Shown here: positions 15,531 through 24,493 of the stretch, in pieces
How the letters are laid out: every line of letters begins with the position of its first letter
Numbering within the stretch: the stretch's first letter is position 1
DNA from: an uncultured Lachnospiraceae bacterium
GTDB taxonomy: Bacteria; Bacillota; Clostridia; Lachnospirales; Lachnospiraceae
Assembly (NCBI GenBank): GCA_910584725.1
Contig: CAJUBE010000030.1
Span: 1-56,807 of the forward strand
Direction of reading: 5' to 3'
Length of the DNA stretch: 56,807 nt
The notes under the pieces: generated by a model
Databases searched by the model: none
What the model saw: only the letters and a program-made list of their open reading frames with translations
Told to the model about the DNA's origin: nothing
Position numbers and translations under genes: made by a program

Positions 15531-18077
15531 TTATCTCATGTATTTCCGCAGTAGTTCCGCCACCTTATTCACATCGATCGGCTTCGAAGTATGGTCGTCC
15601 ATCCCGCAGTCAATACATCTTTGTATGTCATCTGAAAAAGCGTCCGCACTCACGGCAATAATCGGAATCACCTTTGCGTCATCGCGCGCCAGCTCCCGTA
15701 TTGCCGCTGCGGCCTCCAAACCGTTCATCACCGGCATACGAATATCCATCAGGATCGCCTTATAAAAACCTTCCGACGACCGTGTCAGCATATCCACGCA
15801 TTCCCTGCCGTTTTCCGCATGTTCCGGTACCAGACCGATGCCGGAAAGCAGCGCGCTTGCAATTTCCCAGTTCAGTTCATTGTCCTCGGCCACCAGAATG
15901 CGTTCGCCGTCAAAGGAAACCGGTCCGTCCTCAACCGATTCCGCCTCCTCTTTCAGTTTATTCAGATTATAGTACAGGGTGGACTTAAACAGCGGTTTGA
16001 CAATAAAGGCGTCCACACCTGCCTGTCTGGCCCGCTCTTCCAAATCGCTGTTGTCGGCGGCGGAAATCATCAGCACATGAGGCGCCGCACCGTATCTGCT
16101 CCGTATTTCGCGGGCCACCTCAACGCCGTCCATCCCGGGGATCCTCCAGTCCGTGAGAATGACCTCATAGTCATTGCCCTTCTGATGCGCCTCCTCCAGC
16201 ATCTCCAGGGCTTCCTGCCCGTTCAGGGCGCATTGCGCATGGATGCCGATGGATTCCAGCGTGGCCAGCGTACAGTCGCAGAATATCTCATCGTCATCGA
16301 TCACCAGCGTTCTCCAGGACGGAATGTCCATCGCCGCCTCGGGCAGAAGCGCCGTCTCCATATCCAGTGACACATGGAAGCTGCTGCCCTTTCCCTGCTC
16401 GCTCTCCACCAAGATGGAGCCCTCCATCGCGTCAATGATATGCCTGGTAATGCTTAAGCCCAGCCCCGCGCCATGAACCTGCTGTACGCGGTCGTTATCC
16501 TCGCGTGCAAAAGCTTCAAAGAGCTTCTTCTGGAACTCCCTGCTCATACCGATGCCGTTATCACTGACAATCAAATGCACCTTGACCCAGGCATCACCCT
16601 GATCCGACGGCGTCTGGTACACATCCAACTGGATATTCCCGCCCTCCGGCGTAAACCTGACCGCATTTTCCAAAAGATTATGTAACACCTGATTCAGCCG
16701 CACGCTGTCGCCCCACACATTTTCCGCGATGATATCGTGCACATGAAGGTCAAAACGCTGATTCTTGTCCTGCATACCCGGCTGTATGATATTGACCACG
16801 CCGTGTATCAGCTCCGGCAGCAAAATCTGCTCCGCGTTCAGAAGCAGTTTGCCGCTCTCCATTTTCGCCATATCCAGCACGTTGTTGATGAGCCCCAGCA
16901 GATGCTTTCCGGAAGCGGAAATCTTCTGCAGACAGGAGCGCACTTTTGTGGGATTGTCTATGTGCGCGATGGCAATCTCCGTCATGCCGATAATCCCGTT
17001 CATGGGCGTGCGGATGTCGTGGCTCATGTTGGAGAGGAACTCGCTCTTCGCCCGGTTCGCGCGCTCGGCGGTATCCCTCACCTCTTCTATTTCCCTGACC
17101 TGCCGTCTGGTCATCTGAATATAGCATACAAATATGACGGCAAACAGGGAAAGAATAAAAATGCCGTTTTTCAGCGCGGTTGCAGCCCACTCGTTCCCGA
17201 AGCTGTCAATGGTTTTATCCAGATCGTTGTATGGCATGGATAAAATCAGATACCACTCCGAATGGGGAAGACTCCTGCAGTACACCTGCCGTCTGCCGCC
17301 CTTTACATGCAGCTCCTTGGAGAAGTCCTCGTCCTTTGCCATAGCCGCTTTCAGCCCCTCTATGTAATCTGACAGTTCCTGCTGGTTCTCGGCATTGGTC
17401 TTCACGCTGTTAAAGTGTCTTTCGACTTTGCTGAAATAATTGACGTCATCTTCCCCGTCGCTCTGTATGACAATCAGACCGTCCGGACGGATGACAAAGT
17501 AGAACATAGAATCGGACAATTCCGCAGCGAGCGTTTCCTCTATATACGAAACCGGAAATCCCGCCACGAGAGAGCTGCTTTTCCTGCCGTCCGGCAGTTC
17601 ATAGGACATGGGAATACTCAGCAGGATCACATTGTCGCCCGCCTCATTTGTCCCCATCATCATACGCTCTTCGCCGCTCTGGATCGCATTCATGAACGTG
17701 GTGGAATCCACCGCAGAAATCGTCTCCCCATACAGAAGGTCAAAGGTATCATCCTCCATATAGAAAGCCAGCCGGTCAAACCCTCTGGCCGCCGCATTGT
17801 TGGATAAAAGCCTGCGCACTTCCTCATATCCGTTTTCCTGATTGGGCACGATATCATGGACAAGCGCCTTGACCTGTGACAGCCGCAGCTCCATGACCGT
17901 CCCAAAATGACGGGTTGTCTGTTCACTCATGCCGCCCATATAGATCGCCCCGATTTCGTTCATGATATCGGCGCTCTTTTCGTTCATGTCCTTCACCTGA
18001 AAAAAGAAGGCGCCACTGCATAACACGATGACAATGACAAAGCTTACAGCCAAAAAACGGATTGTATTGTGACGCAT
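15531..18077 (-). CDS. Hybrid sensor histidine kinase with two receiver domains
   Basis: An 848-residue inner-membrane kinase. A membrane helix near residues 8-26 and another near 300-322 bracket an extracytoplasmic sensor domain of Cache-like size. The HisKA box has His353 in FLSNMSHDIRTPMNG, followed by an ATPase domain with NLLENAVRF, DNGIGM and GAGLGLS. Two receiver domains follow with phosphorylatable Asp643 (LTDWRIPGMDG) and Asp778 (LMDIRMPVMNG). There is no C-terminal HPt or DNA-binding domain, so a separate phosphotransfer protein or output must exist. A good promoter lies at 18189-18217. Ten consecutive G residues lie just before the start codon in place of a normal ribosome site. 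Confidence 0.94.
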   Translation of the reverse strand: MRHNTIRFLAVSFVIVIVLCSGAFFFQVKDMNEKSADIMNEIGAIYMGGMSEQTTRHFGTVMELRLSQVKALVHDIVPNQENGYEEVRRLLSNNAAARGFDRLAFYMEDDTFDLLYGETISAVDSTTFMNAIQSGEERMMMGTNEAGDNVILLSIPMSYELPDGRKSSSLVAGFPVSYIEETLAAELSDSMFYFVIRPDGLIVIQSDGEDDVNYFSKVERHFNSVKTNAENQQELSDYIEGLKAAMAKDEDFSKELHVKGGRRQVYCRSLPHSEWYLILSMPYNDLDKTIDSFGNEWAATALKNGIFILSLFAVIFVCYIQMTRRQVREIEEVRDTAERANRAKSEFLSNMSHDIRTPMNGIIGMTEIAIAHIDNPTKVRSCLQKISASGKHLLGLINNVLDMAKMESGKLLLNAEQILLPELIHGVVNIIQPGMQDKNQRFDLHVHDIIAENVWGDSVRLNQVLHNLLENAVRFTPEGGNIQLDVYQTPSDQGDAWVKVHLIVSDNGIGMSREFQKKLFEAFAREDNDRVQQVHGAGLGLSITRHIIDAMEGSILVESEQGKGSSFHVSLDMETALLPEAAMDIPSWRTLVIDDDEIFCDCTLATLESIGIHAQCALNGQEALEMLEEAHQKGNDYEVILTDWRIPGMDGVEVAREIRSRYGAAPHVLMISAADNSDLEERARQAGVDAFIVKPLFKSTLYYNLNKLKEEAESVEDGPVSFDGERILVAEDNELNWEIASALLSGIGLVPEHAENGRECVDMLTRSSEGFYKAILMDIRMPVMNGLEAAAAIRELARDDAKVIPIIAVSADAFSDDIQRCIDCGMDDHTSKPIDVNKVAELLRKYMR

Positions 18078-18087
18078 GTGTCAAATA

Positions 18088-18097
18088 CCCCCCCCCC
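18088..18097 (-). repeat. G10 homopolymer before the hybrid kinase start codon
   Basis: Ten C on the plus strand, read as G10 in the kinase messenger, end 10 bases before the ATG and are preceded by six T. The tract sits where the ribosome site should be. Such tracts are length-unstable. Confidence 0.85.
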
Positions 18098-18188
18098 AAA
18101 AAATAAGTTTGACGGACACGGATCAAGTTCCACGCAATGCAGCAAAGGTACGGGTGGCACAAAACCGCTCATATATGTATTTGTATTT

Positions 18189-18217
18189 ATTGTACAGCTT
18201 AATATAGTATAAAGCAA
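18189..18217 (-). promoter_or_regulatory. Promoter of the hybrid kinase gene
   Basis: On the minus strand TTGCTT (18212-18217), a 17-base spacer and TACAAT (18189-18194). The leader to the ATG is about 110 bases and contains the G10 tract. Confidence 0.65.
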
Positions 18218-18260
18218 TCACATTTTATTGTATATGCCCTGTCTCCTCTGCAATTCTGTG

Positions 18261-19601
18261 CTATTGCCCCTGTCTGTGCATTGCGGCCTTTCCCCCGCCT
18301 GCTTCTTCCCCCTGCCGCCTCAAAAAAGCCGCCGCAACCACCGGATCAAAATGGGTACCGCTCTCTTCCCGTATAATCGCATACGCCTTTTCCACAGGCA
18401 TGGCGTCCTTATAGCATCGTTTTGACGTCAGCGCGTCAAACACATCCGCCACCGCCATGATTCTGGCACAGAGCGGTATCTCCTCCCCGCTGATGCCATA
18501 GGGATACCCCCTGCCGTTCCACCACTCATGATGATAAGCCGCCATATCCACCGCCATGTTCAGATATCCGGACTCTCCAAGCTCCTCCTTCGCGTGTTTC
18601 AGCAGCTCCTCCCCCGCCGTAGTGTGCGTTTTCATAATCACAAACTCTTCATCCGTAAGCCGCCCCGGCTTATTTAAAACGGCATCCGGAATATGTATTT
18701 TCCCGATGTCGTGAAGCGGCGCGGCCACAATCATATCCCGCATGTAGCGATCAGATATAATTTCAATATAATCGCCCCGCCGTTTTAGCTCTTTTGCAAT
18801 CTCTTCCACATAGGCAGCCGTGCGCCTGATATGACCGCCCGTGTTGTCGTCCCTGTTCTCCACAATCTCCGCCATAAATGTAATCATGCCGGACTGCATA
18901 CCCGCAACCTGCTCATGGTAAAAAGAGCGCTTATTTCCCTGCACAATCAGCACAATAATCGTAATTGTCATGACAAAGGCGGAGACGCTTGTGATGCCGA
19001 TAAAAGGCGCAAGGCCCCGCCCGTACAGGTGATCCGCCGCCCGCACGTTTCCGCCGTCCACCGTAATCTGCATTGCCGTATGGTTAGAAAAGAGCAGCAT
19101 CAGAATCCCGATTACCCAGAGCAGATATCTCTCTGATTTGCGCAGGCTCCTGCGCCGCATATTCTCCTCGAACCAGCCGCGCCAGCTTTTCCCTTTCACA
19201 TAGAACAGGACAAGCGCCGCCGCCATTGCCCCGTACACCATAAACTGATAAACTACCGTTTCCCGCACCGGCATCGCGAACAGGTATGGCGGCACGAGCA
19301 GAACCGGAACAAACAGTCCGTTGATAATGCCCGGAAACGGTATCATCTGAAACAGTCCCCGCAACCTGTGCTCCTTTCTGCCAAGGCAGATATTTAACCC
19401 GATCATAATCAGCGCCATCAGAGACGCCGCGTCTTTTCCCAGCAGCAAAAACACGACGCCGATCACAAAAAAGCTGAAAAAATAAAAGATACGCTGTTTT
19501 TCCGGCTCCATATCCGGCTCCAAAAATACATATTTTTTAATCAGGAAACCGCTGGCGGCGATTGCAATCGTCTCCAGAATTTCCAATAGCACTGTTCCCA
19601 T
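18261..19601 (-). CDS. HD-GYP domain membrane phosphodiesterase
   Basis: A 446-residue protein with about seven hydrophobic segments in the first 245 residues, followed by an HD-GYP domain. The metal-binding LHDIGKIHIPD (His297, Asp298) and the HHEWWNGRGYP signature (HHExxxGxGYP) are complete, so it should hydrolyse cyclic di-GMP at the membrane. The ATG chosen lies four bases after the stop codon of the preceding flavodoxin-fold gene, suggesting coupled translation; a longer frame would overlap that gene. The membrane part resembles no sensor domain I can name. Confidence 0.9.
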   Translation of the reverse strand: MGTVLLEILETIAIAASGFLIKKYVFLEPDMEPEKQRIFYFFSFFVIGVVFLLLGKDAASLMALIMIGLNICLGRKEHRLRGLFQMIPFPGIINGLFVPVLLVPPYLFAMPVRETVVYQFMVYGAMAAALVLFYVKGKSWRGWFEENMRRRSLRKSERYLLWVIGILMLLFSNHTAMQITVDGGNVRAADHLYGRGLAPFIGITSVSAFVMTITIIVLIVQGNKRSFYHEQVAGMQSGMITFMAEIVENRDDNTGGHIRRTAAYVEEIAKELKRRGDYIEIISDRYMRDMIVAAPLHDIGKIHIPDAVLNKPGRLTDEEFVIMKTHTTAGEELLKHAKEELGESGYLNMAVDMAAYHHEWWNGRGYPYGISGEEIPLCARIMAVADVFDALTSKRCYKDAMPVEKAYAIIREESGTHFDPVVAAAFLRRQGEEAGGGKAAMHRQGQ

Positions 19602-19605
19602 ATCT

Positions 19606-20274
19606 TCACAGTCCCTTTCTTGATGTTTCCCAGACCTTTTCATCGAGCGGCACGCTGCACCCCCACGATGCCGCCACTTTCTGAAACATCTTTTTCGCAA
19701 GCGTCTTGAATACCAGCCCCATCATCAGGCGCATAGGAAGCGACAGATACTCCGGACCGGTAAATTTCTTCGCCTCCTCGCGCAAAAAACCGTCTCCCTC
19801 CGCGAACAGTTCGCCCATCGCCTGATACGGTTTTGTGGCCTGGGCCTGCTTCTCCTCATCCAAAACCCGGATTCCGAAATTATCTCCCTTCACTAGACAG
19901 CCGCCGTAACGGACATCCAGATATTCCGGCAGTTTTTCCAGAAACGCCTCGCCGCAGCGAAGCTGACACCCCTCCGAAAAACCGCTCTGCAGGAGAAAGG
20001 AAAGCCTTGTATGCGCATCCTTCCTAGGAAGCGTTTCCAAAAATTCCAGTAGAAGTCCCGGCACGCATTCCACATATAACGGCAGCGCAATGAGGATTTC
20101 CTCATTTTTGATATAGGCGTCACGAATGTCATCCCACGTTTTTCGCTCGGAAATGGCATAGGTTTCAAAGGTGACTCCTTTTTCCGACAGCCCTTTTGTA
20201 AAGGCAGATATGATTTTCTCCGTGTTGCTGTATTTCTGTACCCGCGGACTCCCATTGATTATTACAACATGCAT
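19606..20274 (-). CDS. Flavodoxin-fold NAD(P)H-dependent oxidoreductase
   Basis: A 222-residue protein beginning MHVVIINGSPRVQKYSNT, a typical FMN phosphate-binding loop of the NADPH-dependent FMN reductase/flavodoxin-like family. ALPLYVECVPG is the second flavin-contact region. The C-terminal half is longer than a plain flavodoxin and rich in basic residues. It overlaps the preceding flavodoxin-like gene by 13 bases and is followed four bases later by the HD-GYP gene. Its electron partner is unknown. Confidence 0.8.
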   Translation of the reverse strand: MHVVIINGSPRVQKYSNTEKIISAFTKGLSEKGVTFETYAISERKTWDDIRDAYIKNEEILIALPLYVECVPGLLLEFLETLPRKDAHTRLSFLLQSGFSEGCQLRCGEAFLEKLPEYLDVRYGGCLVKGDNFGIRVLDEEKQAQATKPYQAMGELFAEGDGFLREEAKKFTGPEYLSLPMRLMMGLVFKTLAKKMFQKVAASWGCSVPLDEKVWETSRKGL

Positions 20275-20774
20275 AAAACCGCCTCCTTTCCTTCGCTTTC
20301 AGAAAAGACGCCCAGCGAACGGCTCCCAAAATTTAACGCGGTGCGCTGACACCACCGTTCGAGGTAAGCCTGATCGCCGTCCCCGGTATAGATAATTCCA
20401 AAATCCGGCTGGTGATCATAACGCATCACATGACGCATCTGCCCGTCCTTGATTTTCAGATACATGGTGGCAAGCGGCATAACCCGATCTACAATATTTT
20501 TGGTCCGCCAGGAAACAAATCCAAAATGCGTGTCCGAAACCAGCCAGACCTGGTCGGCTCCGCTCATTTTTCGCAAAATCGGCTCATAATCGTCGTGAAT
20601 GGCACATACTCCCGGCGTTTTCAGCCAGCAGTAATTGCATCCGATACAGTGCGAAATGTGCATCCCGGCAGTATCAATCAACTCAAACTCCGCTGCATTT
20701 TTGCCATTTCGAAGCAATTCCTCCGCGATTACTTCTCCTATCTTTTTTTCTGTTGTGTCAATCATGAAAACCAT
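20262..20774 (-). CDS. Flavodoxin-like iron-sulfur flavoprotein/FMN reductase
   Basis: A 170-residue protein of the NADPH-dependent FMN reductase family with a CIGCNYCW cysteine cluster near residue 40. In iron-sulfur flavoproteins this position can hold a cluster or act as a redox dithiol. The ATG chosen follows GGAGG; an earlier frame start has none. The usual N-terminal GSP loop is missing: the protein begins MVFMIDTTEKK, so the flavin site may be altered or the N-terminus decayed. It overlaps the next flavodoxin-like gene by 13 bases. Confidence 0.65.
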   Translation of the reverse strand: MVFMIDTTEKKIGEVIAEELLRNGKNAAEFELIDTAGMHISHCIGCNYCWLKTPGVCAIHDDYEPILRKMSGADQVWLVSDTHFGFVSWRTKNIVDRVMPLATMYLKIKDGQMRHVMRYDHQPDFGIIYTGDGDQAYLERWCQRTALNFGSRSLGVFSESEGKEAVLCML

Positions 20775-20949
20775 GCTTATGTTCCTCCGTGTTCTCTGCA
20801 AATGAAACTGTCTTTTCCAAAGCGTCCCTTCATCGCTTTTTCTATCTTTTCTTTCCGTGTTTCCATACTCTTCTGCGCCTTCAAAAATAAGAAAAGCTGC
20901 TATTGATAATATCATAATAAGAAGTGTCTTGTAAATCGTATATCATCTT

Positions 20950-21741
20950 TCAGTTACGCCCTGATTTTCTCTTCTTATTCCTCATCAGCACGGCAATCGC
21001 CGTAATAATCGGATAAAGCACCGTCAGAATCACGAAAAATACAATACCTGCGTCCAGAAAAACATAGACGATATTAAACCCAAAATGCAGCAGCACCGAA
21101 TAGAGCAGATTTCGCTCCCGCTCCAGAAAAATATTCATCAGAACGGTAAGGCAGGTAATCACCACAATATTGGAAATAATATAGGGAACCGCCCGCCAGT
21201 CAGTGAAGTCCGAGTCCACCGCCCAGAGCAGCGTATGCCAGAAACACCACACAAGCCCCTGACAGATCGAGGACTTTAAAAAACCGTATCTGGCGTCGAA
21301 CTCCTCCTTCATATAGCCCCGCCATCCCAGCTCTTCGCCCGTCGGTCCCGAGGTAAATGCCAGAAAGACACTGAGCGGCAGCGATACCGTGCCCCAATCT
21401 ATATAAGACATAACCGGCTGTCCCTCAACCGCGGAATAAATAAACAGCGACAGGATACTGATTCCAAACACCAGGCCAAACGCACCCAAAAGCATAAACG
21501 GTCGCAGCCTTCCCGCAAAGCACCGCTTTACAAAAGCCGTTCTCGTCTCCTCCGGCCGGAACCGCTTCCAGCCGAGCAGCAGCAGGTACGTGGGTGACCA
21601 CGAAATGAGATTACGCACAAGCCACATGACGACGGGCGGCGCATGGAAAATCAGGCTCGCCGGACCTGCCACGAAAATAATGAGAGACCACACCAGAATG
21701 TAAGAACTGATAATGTACCTCTTTAAATAATTTGGTTTCAT
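20950..21741 (-). CDS. CPBP-family intramembrane glutamic endopeptidase
   Basis: A 263-residue protein with about seven or eight membrane helices. The Abi/CPBP motifs are present: GEELGWRGY (Glu136, Glu137, Arg141), FWHTLLW (His169) and a later HFGFN. Members cleave membrane substrates or give self-immunity to bacteriocins. The start follows GGAGG with an 11-base spacing. A TetR-type operator lies about 90 bases upstream and is nearly identical to the one over the tetR promoter, so this gene is probably part of that regulon. Confidence 0.88.
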   Translation of the reverse strand: MKPNYLKRYIISSYILVWSLIIFVAGPASLIFHAPPVVMWLVRNLISWSPTYLLLLGWKRFRPEETRTAFVKRCFAGRLRPFMLLGAFGLVFGISILSLFIYSAVEGQPVMSYIDWGTVSLPLSVFLAFTSGPTGEELGWRGYMKEEFDARYGFLKSSICQGLVWCFWHTLLWAVDSDFTDWRAVPYIISNIVVITCLTVLMNIFLERERNLLYSVLLHFGFNIVYVFLDAGIVFFVILTVLYPIITAIAVLMRNKKRKSGRN

Positions 21742-21830
21742 TGTTTGTTTTTCCTCCCTCATAAAAGTCAAAAACCTCTCCGCAGACAATCGCTTATCTC
21801 GTTTCCCGCTGGAATAAACAGCTCTTGTAG

Positions 21831-21847
21831 ACCGTCAGTCAGTCGGT
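21831..21847. promoter_or_regulatory. TetR-type operator upstream of the CPBP gene
   Basis: ACCGTCAGTCAGTCGGT matches the reverse complement of the site at 22596-22612 (ACCGACAGTCAGTCGGT) at 16 of 17 positions. It lies between the tetR gene and the CPBP gene. No clean -35/-10 pair is visible around it. Confidence 0.7.
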
Positions 21848-21868
21848 ATTGGGGTAAATGTTAAGCAG

Positions 21869-21892
21869 GGAAGATTTTTCCCTACCTGCCGC
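21869..21892. repeat. Dispersed repeat, diverged copy 3
   Basis: A 24-base string beginning GGAAGATTTTTCCCTACC and ending GCCGC resembles the 28-bp repeat at 9397 and 54670, with four bases missing in the loop and a few substitutions. It lies downstream of the tetR gene. Confidence 0.45.
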
Positions 21893-21933
21893 GTGCCTCG
21901 CCATTCCCGCTTCGCGCATGAAATCGCAAATCC

Positions 21934-22569
21934 TTACGGCGCGCCGTTCGAAAACAGCGGCAGTACCGCCTCTGTCATACTCCCCTGCTCCATCCGCAAA
22001 AGCCGTTCCAGATTGTAGATAAACGCTTCCATCTTCCTCTGCCGCTCTTCCCCGCTGAGCGCCGCATGGTCGTCAAAAGCTATCGCCGCATACAGAAACG
22101 TCATCTCCGCCACCTCCGCCGGATAATCGGTATGACAGATTCCCTCCGCCACGCCCTCCTCAAGCAGCTCCGTGAGCAGAGGATTCATCCCTGCAAGCAG
22201 ACGTTCCTGCATCTTCTGGTGCATCAGGGCATTCTGCGGCCTGTGAATCTGCTCCATCAGCGCATCGCCCCGGCTGTCGTTTACCTGCACAGCGCCAACC
22301 GCCAGCGTCAGCCGCTGCAAAACAGGAATCTCCTTTTGCCGCACCAGACTCTTTGCCTTTGCAAGCATCCGTCCGATCATCCGATCAATCACGGCGTCCA
22401 GAATCTCCTCCTTGGACTGAAAATGGTAATAGAGCGTCCCTCTCGCAATCCCCACTTCCGCCAGAATGTCGCCGGTGCTCGTGTGGTCGAAGCCCTTTAT
22501 TCCAAACAGACGCTCCGCCACGTCCAGTATCTCATTTTTCCGCTCTTCCGCTTCCTTTACGACCCGCAT
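21934..22569 (-). CDS. TetR/AcrR-family transcriptional regulator
   Basis: A 211-residue regulator. The helix-turn-helix is TSTGDILAEVGIARGTLYYH followed by FQSKEEILDAVIDRM. The helical C-terminal domain probably binds a small hydrophobic ligand. Its own promoter has an operator directly after the -10, and a second near-identical operator precedes the downstream CPBP gene, so autoregulation plus control of the downstream genes is likely. The ligand is unknown. Confidence 0.93.
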   Translation of the reverse strand: MRVVKEAEERKNEILDVAERLFGIKGFDHTSTGDILAEVGIARGTLYYHFQSKEEILDAVIDRMIGRMLAKAKSLVRQKEIPVLQRLTLAVGAVQVNDSRGDALMEQIHRPQNALMHQKMQERLLAGMNPLLTELLEEGVAEGICHTDYPAEVAEMTFLYAAIAFDDHAALSGEERQRKMEAFIYNLERLLRMEQGSMTEAVLPLFSNGAP

Positions 22570-22595
22570 TCGCCCAAACTCCTCTGCTGCGCATT

Positions 22596-22644
22596 ACCGA
22601 CTGACTGTCGGTTTAATTTTAACACGCTGGGGCGGGGCTGTCAA
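22596..22644 (-). promoter_or_regulatory. tetR promoter with operator
   Basis: On the minus strand TTGACA (22639-22644), a 17-base spacer and TAAAAT (22616-22621) form a near-perfect promoter. Three bases further on lies the palindrome ACCGAC-AGTCA-GTCGGT (22596-22612), over the expected start point. The -35 lies inside the last codons of the upstream gene. Confidence 0.8.
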
Positions 22645-23705
22645 TCTGTTTCGCTAAAAACACCATACCCCTTCCCATTGATCGTATCCTCCAGCAGATG
22701 CGCAAACAACAGCATCTGCCGGATTTCCTCCTTGGAATTTTCCACGGAAATATTCTCAATTTCCTGATAGCTCCTCGGCGGTTCAAACAGATAACAGCCG
22801 CTGCCAAGCGCGATCATAATCTTGTCCCCGCTCACCGCCAGACCAAAGCTGCCGTATTTCGCCTTCATGGAAAGCAGCCGCTCCATGACGACCGGCGTCA
22901 CCACATAAAACGCCGAATGCGCATCCGTGGCGTACACGTCAAACTCCCCGTTAAAAAACGCGTTCTCCGTCTCTATCTTCTCTTCCTGCTCTCTGTCCTG
23001 TTTCCGATAGCCGCCGAGAACCTCCCTGCCCATCCACTGAGACGTCGTCATAATGCGCACATGACCTGACATCTGCGACTTATAGCGCATTTCATACGCC
23101 TGCCCCACAAACACCGCTTTATTGTAGTAGCTGTCGTTGTGGTCCTTCTCCCTCCTTGTCAGCGTCAGATTGGAAAACGTACATGACTTTCCGTTCTTCT
23201 CGTAGCGAATCAGATAACTGCCCTGCGAATCGTCAAAATCCGGCACCACGCCGTGCATATAAAAATCCATGCTGTCAATGCTGCCGTTCGGTTCCAGAAT
23301 AGCCCCGGGCAGAATTTCCTGCACCGCCTTTGCCATGATTTTTTCGTCATAGACCGCCTTCGCATTCCTGCTCTGCCCGCGCCATTTCTTCATAAAACGA
23401 ATCATCACGACTGTACCCAAAAACGCCGTTATGTATCTGAACCACATAAAACCTTTTCCATAGACCGGAATACGAAACAAATGCAGAATCCCCGTCTCCA
23501 AAACGCCGATTATCCCGCTAAGCGCCGGGAAAAAGGCAAATGCAAGCAGATACAGCCTCCCCTTTTTTAACTCATTCTTGACTTCCGCATTGGGGTCGTC
23601 CTGCGCAGACGAAAAAGAAAAATCCGTGTTCCCATCCCCTGTCAGAAACGTGTTTTCCAGCTTCCGCAGGCTGTCTTCTGCATCCTTATTCCACAACTCA
23701 ATCAT
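22641..23705 (-). CDS. DUF3137-like membrane protein
   Basis: A 354-residue protein. Two membrane helices (about residues 50-70 and 85-107) are followed by a soluble domain with the DUF3137 look: GSYLIRYEKNGKSCTFSNL, then AFYVVTPVVMERL and GSGCYLFEPP. Such proteins often sit beside LemA, as here. The function of the family is unknown. The start chosen follows GAGG; the longer frame overlaps the LemA gene in another frame. Its final codons carry the -35 of the tetR promoter. Confidence 0.72.
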   Translation of the reverse strand: MIELWNKDAEDSLRKLENTFLTGDGNTDFSFSSAQDDPNAEVKNELKKGRLYLLAFAFFPALSGIIGVLETGILHLFRIPVYGKGFMWFRYITAFLGTVVMIRFMKKWRGQSRNAKAVYDEKIMAKAVQEILPGAILEPNGSIDSMDFYMHGVVPDFDDSQGSYLIRYEKNGKSCTFSNLTLTRREKDHNDSYYNKAVFVGQAYEMRYKSQMSGHVRIMTTSQWMGREVLGGYRKQDREQEEKIETENAFFNGEFDVYATDAHSAFYVVTPVVMERLLSMKAKYGSFGLAVSGDKIMIALGSGCYLFEPPRSYQEIENISVENSKEEIRQMLLFAHLLEDTINGKGYGVFSETD

Positions 23706-23805
23706 ATCAGCCCTCGTTTTTCTATGTAAACGCTGTCTGCCATTGGCGCATGTCCGTCCACAGCCTGTACTCCTGCTGCAAACGCTTTCCACTGCCATTT
23801 CGTTT

Positions 23806-24342
23806 CTACCGCAGCCGTATCTCCCGTTTTGCCTCCACATTTTCATCCCGCAAGAACGCCGCGGGACGGTTCCCCGTCATACCCGCAATAACGCTTGCCG
23901 GAAAAACCGCGATCGCCTGATTATATAAAGACACATTGGCATGATACAGCCTTTTAGACGCGGCGAGGTGCTCATTTGTCTCCGTAATCTGCATCTGCAA
24001 ATTATTATAGAGTTCACTGGAATAAAGCTGCGGATACGCCTCCCCTACAATCCTCACATTCCGAAGCACCTGCTCCTGATTGTCGAGCACCGCCTGCGTC
24101 TGCGCCGCCGTCATGCCATTTCTTGCCTTGATCAGATTCAGCATCAGTTTTTCTTCATGCTCCGTATATCCCTTTATGGCGTCAAGGGACTGCATCAACA
24201 CATCATAGCGCTTGATGAGCGCCACCTCAATGTCCGCCTGCGCCTCCTGTATCTTGATATGAAGCTGCTTAAAACGGTTGCCTGTGGCAATGCCGTAGCA
24301 AATACAAAGCAAAATCAAAACCAGCAAAACAATCATTGCCAT
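23806..24342 (-). CDS. LemA-family protein
   Basis: A 178-residue protein. One N-terminal membrane helix (residues 2-20) is followed by a helical domain with IEVALIKRYDVLMQSLDAIK and, later, ITETNEHLAASKRLYHANVS and YNQAIAVFPAS, which are LemA signatures. The bulk should face outward. The start is the ATG after GGGAGG. It precedes the DUF3137-like gene by 100 bases in the same direction, a common pairing; a role in envelope stress is proposed for some LemA proteins but not proven. Confidence 0.9.
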   Translation of the reverse strand: MAMIVLLVLILLCICYGIATGNRFKQLHIKIQEAQADIEVALIKRYDVLMQSLDAIKGYTEHEEKLMLNLIKARNGMTAAQTQAVLDNQEQVLRNVRIVGEAYPQLYSSELYNNLQMQITETNEHLAASKRLYHANVSLYNQAIAVFPASVIAGMTGNRPAAFLRDENVEAKREIRLR

Positions 24343-24399
24343 TTCTATTCCTCCCTCATCTTCCCTATTTTCCCCATATATTTTCATGTTAACCGCCAT

Positions 24400-24457
24400 G
24401 TCACAGCTCTGCTGTGACTCAAATCAATGCGGAGAATGCCGTATTTCAGGCATTCTC
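24400..24457. repeat. Two consecutive hairpins after the sensor kinase gene
   Basis: GTCACAGC/GCTGTGAC with a 3-base loop (24400-24418) and GAGAATGCC/GGCATTCTC with an 8-base loop (24432-24457). Both stems are perfect. No T run follows either on the minus strand, so they are poor classical terminators, but they lie exactly between the kinase and LemA genes and may stop or process the transcript. Confidence 0.55.
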
Positions 24458-24493
24458 TTATGCCATTCCATCTGCTATCAGAAATCTACCGGC

